From: JBHHYR01 sp046757585
Lineage (GTDB): Bacteria > Desulfobacterota > Binatia > HRBIN30
Direction: 5' to 3'
Length of the DNA stretch: 19,431 nt
Assembly: GCA_046757585.1 (NCBI GenBank)
Contig: JBHHYR010000056.1
Location: forward strand, 1-19,431
Shown here: positions 8,531 to 15,330 of the stretch, piece by piece
How the letters are laid out: every line of letters begins with the position of its first letter
Numbering within the stretch: position 1 is the first letter of the stretch
Program-made: the position numbers and the translations under genes
The notes under the pieces: model-generated
Told to the model about the DNA's origin: nothing
The model's input: only the letters and a program-made list of their open reading frames with translations
Database searches by the model: none

Positions 8531-8559
8531 ACAGGGCCGCTGTTCTCTGCGGAGCGGGG

Positions 8560-10485
8560 TTAGGAGCCCGTTGCGGCGACTTGGGGCTTTTCCGCCCCTG
8601 CGCCCTGGCGGCTCTCGGTGAAGGCGCGTGTCTGAAAGGCAGCTGCGGTGAGACCGAGGTCCATCGCACCCTGCTCCAACCAGGCCTGCTCACCCTTCAT
8701 CACGCGGGCTGCCACCTGATTCTTGCGCGCGTCGTCGTTGCTCCATAGCCCCCAGAACGACCGCCGCACCCGGCGGCGGGCACCACGGCAGAACAGATCG
8801 GCGAGTTCCAGCGCCCGTTCCGCCTCGGGGTCATGCGCGTCGAGCATCTGGCGCGCACGGCAGATCGTGGCCGCCATCGCAAAGAGCTCCATCACCACGT
8901 CCACGCAACGGAAGAGGAATCCCTGCTTGCGCTCCATCTTGGCCTGGTAGACCAGCATCCCGTGAAAGCTTTCCCGGGCGAGCTTGCGGCAGCTGCGTTC
9001 GACGAAGCGGAGATGCGGCGCGAGGGTTCCCCACTCGCTGTACGCGAACCCGCTTCGCAAGCCGCGGAACCACAGCGGCGGGTACCAGGTTGCATAATAG
9101 GAGAGAACCTTGCGCAGCGCGGCAAACTTCTCGGCGGCGCTCTTCTTGGGATCGATCATCGCCCCCGCTACCTGCAAATGCTTGTCAACGGCCTCGCGCG
9201 CCATGAAGAGGTGCATGATCTCGCTCGACCCTTCGAAGATGAGGTTGATGCGGCAATCGCGCAGGACCCGCTCGACAGGAATCGGCGTCTCCCCGCGCCC
9301 CGCGAGCGAGTCCTCGGTCTCGTAGCCACGCCCGCCTCGGATTTGCAGGGTCTGGTCGGTGATTTCCCAGGCCCGCACGGTGTTCCACTCCTTCGCCGCT
9401 GCCGCCTCGATGCGGATGTCGTAGCCGCCACGGTCCGCCATCTGACTGGCCAACTTCGACACGGAGTCCATCGCGAAGGTGGTGGCCGCCATGTCAGCAA
9501 TGCGGTGTGCGATCGCTTCATGCTTCCAGATCGGTACGCCCCATTGCATGCGCGCGTTGGCCCAGCCCCGGCAGACATCGAGGCACAGCTTGGCAATACC
9601 GGCGCAGGCGGCCGGCAAGGTGAGTCGCCCGGTGTTGAGCGTGACCAGGGCGATCTTGAGTCCCTTCCCCTCCGCGCCAATCAAGTTCTCGCTCGGCACG
9701 CGTACGTCGCGGAAGCTGACCACGCCGTTGGCTAGCGCCTTGAGTCCCATGAAGCGGCAGCGGTACTCGACTTTGACGCCCGGCCAACCGGTTTCCACGA
9801 TGAACGCGCTGATCTTCTTCGTTTGCGGATCGCGCGCCATGACCACGAGCAGCTCGGCAATCGTACCGTTCGTGCACCACAGCTTTTCCCCGTTCAGGAT
9901 GAAGAAATCTCCATCCCGCTCCGCGGTAGTGGCCAAGCTGGCAGGATCGGAACCGACGTGCGGCTCGGTGAGCGCGAACGCGGAGATGGCACCCGCGGCG
10001 CAACGCGGGAGATACTTTTTCTTCTGCTCGGGTGTGCCGAACAGCTTGAGCGGCTGCGGCACACCGATCGACTGGTGCGCGGACAGCAACGCCGTGATGT
10101 TGCCGTCGTAGGACCCGACCATCTGCATCACCTTGGTGTACTCTGAGACGGTAAAGCCGAGCCCGCCGTACTCCTTCGGAATCTTCATTCCGAACGCACC
10201 CAGCTTCCGTAGACCCTCGACCACCTGCTCCGGGTACTCACCAGTCCGGTCAATGGCGACGGGGTCCACCTGCTCCCGCAGAAACTGGCGCAGGGCATTG
10301 TAGAATTGCGTAAACTCGGGGCGGTCTTCGCGTTCGACGGGAAAGGGGTGAATGAGTTCGAGCAGGAAATTGCCGAGAAAGAGCTCCCGCAGGAAGGTCC
10401 GGCCGGCCCATTCCGTTTCGCGAGACTCCTCCGCAACCTGGCGTGACTCAGCTTCACCAGTCGTCGTGACGTTTGCTGCACTCAT
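8560..10485 (-). CDS. Acyl-CoA dehydrogenase, long VLCAD/ACAD9-like form
   Basis: This FAD enzyme makes the first, alpha-beta-desaturating step of fatty acyl-CoA beta-oxidation. In its 641 residues the ACAD core spans about 60-430: FALTEPHVGSDPASL (about 170-184, FAD/substrate-binding strand), LNGEKLWCTNG (about 197-207), GLKALANG, RVPSENLIG, and IRGGRGYETE near 382-391. LIFEGSSEIMHLF has Glu418 at the usual catalytic-base position. A 200-residue C-terminal extension, partly helical and rich in basic residues, matches the long architecture of VLCAD/ACAD9 rather than the 380-residue short form. The N-terminal 25 residues are low-complexity. The ATG at 10483-10485 follows an AGGGGGA Shine-Dalgarno at 10495-10501 (minus strand), about 9 nt away. 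Substrate chain length is inferred from family only. It is not in an operon with another gene here. Confidence 0.93.
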   Translation of the reverse strand: MSAANVTTTGEAESRQVAEESRETEWAGRTFLRELFLGNFLLELIHPFPVEREDRPEFTQFYNALRQFLREQVDPVAIDRTGEYPEQVVEGLRKLGAFGMKIPKEYGGLGFTVSEYTKVMQMVGSYDGNITALLSAHQSIGVPQPLKLFGTPEQKKKYLPRCAAGAISAFALTEPHVGSDPASLATTAERDGDFFILNGEKLWCTNGTIAELLVVMARDPQTKKISAFIVETGWPGVKVEYRCRFMGLKALANGVVSFRDVRVPSENLIGAEGKGLKIALVTLNTGRLTLPAACAGIAKLCLDVCRGWANARMQWGVPIWKHEAIAHRIADMAATTFAMDSVSKLASQMADRGGYDIRIEAAAAKEWNTVRAWEITDQTLQIRGGRGYETEDSLAGRGETPIPVERVLRDCRINLIFEGSSEIMHLFMAREAVDKHLQVAGAMIDPKKSAAEKFAALRKVLSYYATWYPPLWFRGLRSGFAYSEWGTLAPHLRFVERSCRKLARESFHGMLVYQAKMERKQGFLFRCVDVVMELFAMAATICRARQMLDAHDPEAERALELADLFCRGARRRVRRSFWGLWSNDDARKNQVAARVMKGEQAWLEQGAMDLGLTAAAFQTRAFTESRQGAGAEKPQVAATGS

Positions 10486-10700
10486 GTCTGCATTTCCCCC
10501 TGCTATCCAAAGTCTTGGCCCACGCTCCGGTCCCCGGGGTCATTCGGTCGTTCTCCAAATCAGTGGAAGGTGACTCGCATCCCGGAGACAGCACGCTGTG
10601 GAAACGAGCACACTCACATCGCCCGTCTGCGGAGTCTTATACCGAGCAGCGTGCTTTTGCCAACCCCCCGGCAGGGGTCGGTCTGGTAAGCCCCGCATAG
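10486..10700. other. Upstream region of the VLCAD-like gene, no gene recognised
   Basis: I see no credible coding region, RNA gene or clear promoter here. A short GC-rich inverted pair, CCCC and GGGG around CCGGCA near 10664-10677, could form a hairpin. The stretch belongs to a gene-poor segment (10486-11384) otherwise holding only a broken small ORF, a MITE and a leader. Confidence 0.5.
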
Positions 10701-11174
10701 TTCGCAGACAGCGGTTCCCGATCGCTCCAGTTGCGCGCAGCGGGCGGGGAGCCTCTGATCCACAGAGACGGCCCATTGAGACGGCGCGCCCAGCCCTGGC
10801 TCGGCCACACCGAAGAGGTGGACGATGCTGCACGCTACGCGGCAATGTCTCCGGAGGAGCGCGTGTGCTGCTTCGGAGAGGTCGCGCAGCTAGCGCGCCT
10901 CTTGCTCGACGGGCGTCCCGACCGCAACGAGGTGCTAGCAGCCCGTTGAAAAACAGGGCCCCTACTGCGGGTGGCTATTTTCCGCCAGCTCTGCGTTGCC
11001 GAATCCTCAACAAAATCACCCGATTTGCCTCCGGTTCGGCGCCTTGATCTGACGCAAAATCGCTTACCCTCGCTACGGTGCCTGTTTTTCAACGGACTGC
11101 TAGCCCAGCAGGAGCGCTTGCTGCCCTGCCGACGACGTCATAAGACTATCCGATCCGCAGCAGGGGTATCCTGA
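10701..11174 (+). pseudogene. Small hypothetical ORF interrupted by MITE copy A
   Basis: The frame open from 10701 to 10949 reads through EEVDDAARYAAMSPEERV and then EVAQLARLLLDGRPDRNEVLA, a soluble helical composition that looks protein-like. It ends in AAR and a TGA supplied by the MITE. If the 161-bp element and one CTAG duplicate are removed, the same frame continues from EVLA into QQERLLPCRRRHK and stops at 11172-11174. So the insertion seems to have truncated a small protein of roughly 80-100 residues. No good start is visible: a TTG at 10731, a GTG near 10815 or the ATG within AAMSPEE are all possible. I do not recognise the family firmly, and the gene may have been degraded before insertion. 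Confidence 0.35.
10939..11099 (+). mobile_element. MITE copy A (161 bp, non-autonomous element)
   Basis: The element has 19-bp terminal inverted repeats, CAGYCCGTTGAAAAACAGG, differing at one position between the two ends. It encodes no transposase. It is flanked by a perfect 4-bp target duplication, CTAG at 10935-10938 and 11100-11103. The whole 161 bp is identical, in reverse complement, to copy B at 17836-17996. The palindromic YTAR target is known for the IS5 group of the IS5 family, so an IS5-group or similar transposase may act in trans; that assignment is inference. It interrupts a small ORF. Confidence 0.9.
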
Positions 11175-11200
11175 AATGTGTTCATGTTTCACAACCCGTA

Positions 11201-11230
11201 TTGACTAGACGCAGGACCGGGGCGTAAGAA
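11201..11230 (+). promoter_or_regulatory. Promoter candidate for the structured leader and secreted-protein operon
   Basis: TTGACT at 11201-11206 and TAAGAA at 11225-11230 are separated by 18 bp. The -35 is good and the -10 partial. It is placed so that transcription would include the hairpins at 11258-11304 and 11331-11346 before the micro-ORF at 11385. Confidence 0.3.
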
Positions 11231-11257
11231 GTGTAATGTCCGTGTAAAGAGAAGCCG

Positions 11258-11346
11258 GATCGGTCCTTGCGTGTCTGGCAGTGCAGGTGCCCGGCGGGCC
11301 GATCGTCTCTTCGGGGAGGCTACACGTGAGACGCGCGCCAGCGCGT
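11258..11346 (+). promoter_or_regulatory. Structured 5' leader upstream of the micro-ORF
   Basis: Two hairpins are visible. A 9-bp stem pairs GATCGGTCC at 11258-11266 with GGGCCGATC at 11296-11304 (one G-T wobble); its loop holds a smaller GGCA/TGCC pairing. A second, perfect 6-bp stem is ACGCGC at 11331-11336 with GCGCGT at 11341-11346 around a GCCA tetraloop. They lie about 40-130 nt before the start codon. I do not recognise a known riboswitch class. Confidence 0.35.
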
Positions 11347-11384
11347 GAAGCTCTCGCGCGTGTGGGCGCAGGGAGGTAGTCTCG

Positions 11385-11501
11385 ATGCACGTGCCAGCCA
11401 GTCAGCGGTCTGGGGCGTGCCGCCGCATCACCACGTGGGTATTGTGGGCGGGCCTGTTCGTTGCCACCGTCGCGGGGGGCGCCACCTCCGAGAGCGTCTG
11501 A
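11385..11501 (+). CDS. 38-residue secreted or membrane micro-protein
   Basis: The ATG at 11385 follows a good Shine-Dalgarno, GGGAGG at about 11371-11376. The peptide begins with a polar, basic stretch (SQRSGACRR), then a hydrophobic segment WVLWAGLFVATVAGGATS, and ends seven residues later. This is the shape of a cleavable signal peptide with almost no mature part, or of a single-pass micro-protein. Its stop at 11499-11501 is 8 nt before the start of the cohesin/dockerin gene, which itself lacks a strong ribosome site, so translational coupling is plausible. It could also be the relic of a secreted gene that lost its body. No family is recognised. Confidence 0.45.
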   Translation: MHVPASQRSGACRRITTWVLWAGLFVATVAGGATSESV

Positions 11502-11509
11502 GATGATGC

Positions 11510-12268
11510 ATGCCCGCAGTAGGTACACGCAAGCTTCGGCAGGTCGTTGCCTTCCTGCTGGGAGTTGCCGTGCTCGCTCTTCCGTGGCGAGCAGAGGCTG
11601 TCGATACGGAGATCATCGTCGGCTCCCTAACGGGGAAGCCCGGCAAGCGCCTCACGCTCTCCGTGGAAGTCGATCCTACCACATTTGCGGCGAGCGATTT
11701 CCAAAATGACCTCTTCTTTGATCCGCGGATGACGGTTGCGGTACGTGGCGTCCCGCCACGCCCAGACTGCCGGGGGAAACGCAGCCTACTGGAAGCGATC
11801 TCCATCTTTGGTTTTCTCCCAGCGGGCTGCGGTGGAGGTGCGGCGTGGACCGGAATCCGTGCCCTGGTGTCCAACGTCGATGATAGAATGGTTCTCAACG
11901 GCACGGCCTATACGTGCACCGTGATCGTCTCGGAGGACGCCCCGCCCGGCCGCTACCCGGTGGCCTGCGAGGAGCCCCTAGCTTTCGATGAACGCACCTT
12001 CGATCAATTGCCGGCACGGTGCGTGGACGGTGAGATTGCGGTGGTTACCTGCCTGGGCGACTGCACCTTCGACAACCAGGTCACCGTGGACGAGTTGCTC
12101 GCGGGGGTCAATCTCGCCCTGGGGGTGCCAGGGACGGAGGACTGCGCCGTCGCCTGGGACGTGGATCGTGACGGGGAGGTGCGGATTACAGACTTGATCC
12201 AGGGCGTGAACAACGCCCTCGATGGATGCGGCACGGCGCGCGAGCGGGCCACGCCTTCAAGGCCCTAG
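11510..12268 (+). CDS. Secreted protein with cohesin-like and dockerin-like modules
   Basis: This 252-residue protein has a signal peptide (about 1-30: basic KLRQ, hydrophobic VVAFLLGVAVLAL, AEA cleavage). Residues about 33-178 look like a cohesin-type beta-sandwich: EIIVGSLTGKPGKRLTLSVEV, DLFFDPRMTV, CTVIVSEDAPPGRYPVAC and CVDGEIAV follow the order of strands in that fold. Residues 181-240 are a paired EF-hand, dockerin-like module: GDCTFDNQVTVDELLAGVN and DVDRDGEVRITDLIQGVN, with calcium-ligand positions D/T/D/Q/T/E and D/D/D/E/R/D. Four cysteines (181, 185, 212, 240) frame the module, unlike classical cellulosomal dockerins. Carrying both modules on one chain suggests self-assembly or intramolecular packing rather than a cellulosome. 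The same dockerin type ends the protein at 18270-19431. Binding partner and role are unknown. Confidence 0.75.
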   Translation: MPAVGTRKLRQVVAFLLGVAVLALPWRAEAVDTEIIVGSLTGKPGKRLTLSVEVDPTTFAASDFQNDLFFDPRMTVAVRGVPPRPDCRGKRSLLEAISIFGFLPAGCGGGAAWTGIRALVSNVDDRMVLNGTAYTCTVIVSEDAPPGRYPVACEEPLAFDERTFDQLPARCVDGEIAVVTCLGDCTFDNQVTVDELLAGVNLALGVPGTEDCAVAWDVDRDGEVRITDLIQGVNNALDGCGTARERATPSRP

Positions 12269-12298
12269 TGCTGTCTTCCTGCCACCGAATGCGCCTGC

Positions 12299-12317
12299 GT
12301 GCCCACTGTCGGGGCAC
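12299..12317. terminator. Hairpin between convergent genes, possible bidirectional terminator
   Basis: GTGCCC at 12299-12304 pairs with GGGCAC at 12312-12317 around a 7-nt loop. It lies 30 bp after the cohesin/dockerin stop and 20 bp beyond the LLM gene stop. On the plus strand it is followed by ATTTCC, a weak T-run. Confidence 0.35.
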
Positions 12318-12337
12318 ATTTCCACTCTTCTCGACTG

Positions 12338-13285
12338 TCATCCCTGCTTGGCGGCTGGGATGACGTCTTCGGCGAAGCCCTGCAGCTCCTCGACAAAGTA
12401 CGGCGCAAAGGTCATGAAGATGAAGTGCGTCACGCCCGCCCGGCGGTAGCGCTCGATGGTGTCGAGGCATTGCTGCCGGTCACCGATCATGCACTGGCGG
12501 CGGGCCTCGTCCGGCGTCGTCTGGTTCACGTGCGCAATCAAGTTGCAGATGAACTCCTCCCGCGCCGGCGCTGCCTTGTAGCACAGTGGGAGCATGACGG
12601 TCTTTTCAATCTGATCCGTCTCGCGCCCCAGCGTCTCGCCGTGGCGCTTGATCACCTCGATCAGCTCCTGCATCTTCTCGGCGCTGCCGCTGGCGTTCCA
12701 CATGTCCGCGTGCTTGGCGACGATCTTGAGCAGCACCTTCGGGCCAGTGCCACCGATCATGAGCGGCGGGTGTGGCTGCTGGACGGGGCGCGGAAGGCAC
12801 ATGGCATCGGTGACGGTGTAATGCTTGCCGTGCACCGTCGTCTTCGGCTGCGTAAACATGCCCCGAATGATCTGGCAGGCTTCGTCGAGGGCCTCGAGGC
12901 GCCCGCGCACGGTCTTGAAGTCGATACCGAAGCTGCGATGCTCGAGCTCGAACCAGCCGGCCCCGAGGCCGAGGTTCAACCGGCCGCCGCTGATGTGGTC
13001 GAGCGTCGCGGCCATCTTCGCCACGATGCACGGATGCCGATACGTATTGCCGTTCACCATGTGGCCAATGCGTGCACGCGTGGTCGCCTGTGCCAGTGCG
13101 CTCAGGGTCGTCCACCCTTCGAAGCACGGCCCTTCCGGATCGACGAAGATCGGGTAGAAGTGATCAAAGTTCCAGAGCGAGTCGTAGCCCCACGCGTCCG
13201 CCTTCTGCCACAGATCGAGCATGGCCGACCACTCGACACTCTGCTGTCCCGTCTGGATCCCAAACCGTATCGGATGTGTGCTCAT
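12338..13285 (-). CDS. LLM-class flavin/F420-dependent oxidoreductase
   Basis: This luciferase-like TIM-barrel oxidoreductase has 315 residues. I start it at the ATG at 13283-13285 (MSTHPIRFGIQTGQQ), which has a strong AGGAGAGGGG Shine-Dalgarno 7 nt upstream; the longer in-frame version adds a low-complexity tail. Family marks are ADAWGYDSLWNFDHFYP (about 29-45), LAQATTRARIGHMVNGNTYRHP, and LDHISGGRLNLGLGAGWFE with the GxGAGWxExEH pattern typical of F420-linked members. PHPPLMIGGTGPKVLL follows, with a C-terminal GVTHFIFM strand. Binding of F420 rather than FMN is inferred from this motif style. It is the last gene of a minus-strand cluster with CoA-transferase, acyl-CoA dehydrogenase and Aat, but a 157-bp spacer with a dyad suggests its own promoter. 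The substrate is unknown. Confidence 0.9.
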   Translation of the reverse strand: MSTHPIRFGIQTGQQSVEWSAMLDLWQKADAWGYDSLWNFDHFYPIFVDPEGPCFEGWTTLSALAQATTRARIGHMVNGNTYRHPCIVAKMAATLDHISGGRLNLGLGAGWFELEHRSFGIDFKTVRGRLEALDEACQIIRGMFTQPKTTVHGKHYTVTDAMCLPRPVQQPHPPLMIGGTGPKVLLKIVAKHADMWNASGSAEKMQELIEVIKRHGETLGRETDQIEKTVMLPLCYKAAPAREEFICNLIAHVNQTTPDEARRQCMIGDRQQCLDTIERYRRAGVTHFIFMTFAPYFVEELQGFAEDVIPAAKQG

Positions 13286-13338
13286 TGGTGATCCCCTCTC
13301 CTGATTCCGTGTCGCCCCGGCGGCGCCACCGCGTTCGC

Positions 13339-13385
13339 GCGTTGACGGCGCCCCTTCTTTCACGTGTACACTCGACCGTCAACGC
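13339..13385. promoter_or_regulatory. 10-bp dyad upstream of the LLM oxidoreductase gene
   Basis: GCGTTGACGG at 13339-13348 is a perfect inverted match to CCGTCAACGC at 13376-13385, with a 27-bp spacer that contains the 8-bp palindrome GTGTACAC (13364-13371). It lies 54-100 bp before the LLM start codon. It may be a repressor operator (for example of a TetR-type regulator) or a hairpin ending aat transcription. No regulator gene is adjacent. Confidence 0.35.
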
Positions 13386-13442
13386 CGCGGCTGCGCCGCT
13401 GTACAAGCGCCACGCTCACCCGTCCCCTCGTCCATTCCTCGG

Positions 13443-14096
13443 TCACGCGAACAGCCGCAGGCCCCGCGCGCGGGTGCGCTGCAGCATCTCCAAGAACGCG
13501 TCGCGACTGATCGCCTTTGCCCCCAGGCGGGCCAGGTGCGGCGTCAGCACCTGGATATCGATCCAGTCCAGGCCGCGCGCGCTCAGATGGTCGACCAGAT
13601 GCAGCAGAGCGAGCTTCGACGCGTTCGGCTCGCGGTAGAACATGCTTTCGGCGGCGAACGCTCCGTCGACGTCGACGCCGTAGAGCCCGCCGGCTAGGCG
13701 CCGGCCGTTCCAGGCTTCGGCGCTATGCGCCACGCCCATCCGGTGCAGCCGTGTGTAGGCGGTGATGATCTGCGGGGTGATCCACGTTCCCTCCTGGCCA
13801 GGCCGGCGTGTGGCGGCGCATGCCCGGATGACGGCGGGAAACGCCGCATCGATCGTGAACCGCAGCGCCGTGCGCCGGCGCGCGCGTGCGAGGCTGCGCG
13901 GGACGTGCAGTTCAGTAAACTCCAGGATGCCGCGTTCCGCCGGACAGAACCACAGCAGTGGCAAGCCTTCCACCGGCCACGGGAAGATACCTTGCCGGTA
14001 CGCCAGCAGCAGCGAGTGCGGGTGCAAGTCGCCGCCGATGCCCACGACGCCCTCGGCATTGGCGCTGCGCGGATCAGGAAACTCGATGATGGGCAT
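13443..14096 (-). CDS. aat: Leucyl/phenylalanyl-tRNA--protein transferase
   Basis: Aat adds Leu or Phe from aminoacyl-tRNA to N-terminal Lys or Arg of proteins, creating N-degrons for ClpS/ClpAP. The 217-residue length, from the ATG at 14094-14096, is normal. Conserved blocks are in order: GVVGIGGDLHPHSLLLAYRQ then GIFPWPVEG (about 17-45), PLLWFCPAERGIL, TWITPQIITAYTRLHRMGVAHSAEAW, RLAGGLYGVDVDGAFAAESM then FYREPNASKLALLHLVDHL, and WIDIQVLTPHLARLGAKAI near the C-terminus. The frame is open for 62 more codons upstream but that part has no family similarity and overlaps the acyl-CoA dehydrogenase end. No clpS or clpA is nearby; the gene appears to ride 55 bp behind the dehydrogenase in the same transcript. 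Confidence 0.96.
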   Translation of the reverse strand: MPIIEFPDPRSANAEGVVGIGGDLHPHSLLLAYRQGIFPWPVEGLPLLWFCPAERGILEFTELHVPRSLARARRRTALRFTIDAAFPAVIRACAATRRPGQEGTWITPQIITAYTRLHRMGVAHSAEAWNGRRLAGGLYGVDVDGAFAAESMFYREPNASKLALLHLVDHLSARGLDWIDIQVLTPHLARLGAKAISRDAFLEMLQRTRARGLRLFA

Positions 14097-14151
14097 GGGA
14101 GCGGCCGTGCCAGCGGCATTGCCTGGTTGTACGACGGCTCCCCGGCTCTTT

Positions 14152-15330
14152 CTAGCGGGCCCGCGGCAAACCGAGTACGCGCTGCGCAATGATGTTGCGC
14201 TGAATCTCGGAGGTGCCGGCGAAGATGGTGCCGGCGCGATAGTACAGATACGACCGGGGCCAGCGGCCGTGAGCGACGGCACGCGGATCGCCGTTCACCA
14301 GCTGCCCGTCGACTCCGAGGATTTCCATCGCCGCGTCGTGCAAGCGTTGACTCATTTCGCTCCAGAACAGCTTCACCAGCGAGCTTTCAGGGCCCGGCTT
14401 GCCGTGCCGCAACAGCTGCGTCAACGTTCGCCAATTGTGCAGCTTGAGCAGCTCGACCTCGATGACCGCCTGGGCGAGGTGCTGGCGGACGAGGCGATGC
14501 GCCGCCGCCCGGGAGCCGTTCACACTGCGGCTACGCGCTAGTGTGATCAGCTCGTCCAGCAGCATGCGATGCACCACCAGCTGGCGCGCCGAGGTGCCGC
14601 GTTCGTGGGCGAGTGTCGTCTGGGCGATTTCCCAGCCGTGGTTCAGCTCACCGACGAGGTTGCCGGCGGGAATACGGACATTCTCCAGGAACACTTCATT
14701 GAACTCTTCGCTGCCGGTCATCTGCTTCAGCGGCCGGATGGCGATGCCAGGGCTTTGCATGTCGACGATGAAGAAGCTGATGCCCTTCGACTTCGGCGCG
14801 CCCGGATCGGTGCGAGCCAGGAGGATCCCCCAGCGTGCAAACTGCGCGTAGCTCGTCCAGACCTTCTGGCCGTTGACGAGGAAGTCGTCCCCGTGCGGCT
14901 CCGCCTTGCAGCGCAGCCCGGTGAGATCGGAGCCGGCGTTGGGTTCGGAAAACAACTGGCACCAGATTTCATCGGCCGCCAGGATCTTGGCCAGGTAGCG
15001 TTCCTTCTGGGCCGGGGTGCCATGACGGATCAGGGTCGGCCCGACCAGGTTCACCCCGATGCGCCCGATGATCTCCGGCGCCCGCGCCCGCGCGAGCTCC
15101 TCTTGCAAGAGATAATTCTCGACTACGCTCGCCCCACGCCCCCCGTACTCTTCGGGCCAGTGGACACCGACCCAGCGCCCGGCAGACAGTCTGCGCTGCC
15201 AGGCAATCAGGAAGGCCACTTCGTCAGCCAGCGTCGCCGGCTCGGGCGTCGCGCGCGGGAGGTTCTCGGCGAGCCACGCGCGCAACTCGGTCCGAAAGGC
15301 TTCCTCGCGGGGAGAGAAGGAGAGATCCAT
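14152..15330 (-). CDS. Acyl-CoA dehydrogenase with relocated catalytic glutamate
   Basis: This 392-residue ACAD is of standard short length. N-terminal domain: DLSFSPREEAFRTELRAWL, WPEEYGGRGAS. Middle domain: CQLFSEPNAGSDLTGLRCKA (FAD/substrate binding), LVNGQKVWTSYAQFA. C-terminal helices end in GTIFAGTSEIQRNIIAQRVL. The usual catalytic Glu of short-chain and medium-chain enzymes (YEGT) is Ala371 here. Glu243, in TLAHERGTS, sits where isovaleryl-CoA and long-chain dehydrogenases carry their base, so the enzyme may still be active; that alignment is by eye. It could also be one half of a heteromeric FadE pair. The ATG at 15328-15330 directly follows the TAG of the CoA-transferase gene with no spacer, so the two are surely one operon and probably act on the same acyl-CoA. 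Confidence 0.94.
   Translation of the reverse strand: MDLSFSPREEAFRTELRAWLAENLPRATPEPATLADEVAFLIAWQRRLSAGRWVGVHWPEEYGGRGASVVENYLLQEELARARAPEIIGRIGVNLVGPTLIRHGTPAQKERYLAKILAADEIWCQLFSEPNAGSDLTGLRCKAEPHGDDFLVNGQKVWTSYAQFARWGILLARTDPGAPKSKGISFFIVDMQSPGIAIRPLKQMTGSEEFNEVFLENVRIPAGNLVGELNHGWEIAQTTLAHERGTSARQLVVHRMLLDELITLARSRSVNGSRAAAHRLVRQHLAQAVIEVELLKLHNWRTLTQLLRHGKPGPESSLVKLFWSEMSQRLHDAAMEILGVDGQLVNGDPRAVAHGRWPRSYLYYRAGTIFAGTSEIQRNIIAQRVLGLPRAR

Noticed and set aside
8833..9735. 300-codon plus-strand frame
   Set aside because: It is antisense to the VLCAD-like gene, whose motifs are unmistakable.
10614..10808. Minus-strand frame with a GVGKST Walker-like string
   Set aside because: Only the string matches; the rest is short, without Walker B or a fold, and overlaps the better plus-strand small ORF.
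10835..11092. Reading frame through the MITE (KNRHRSEGKRFCVRS...)
   Set aside because: It is present in both copies only because the DNA is identical; it is far too short for a transposase and has no DDE motif.
12299..13291. 330-codon plus-strand frame
   Set aside because: It is antisense to the LLM oxidoreductase and shows no protein family features.
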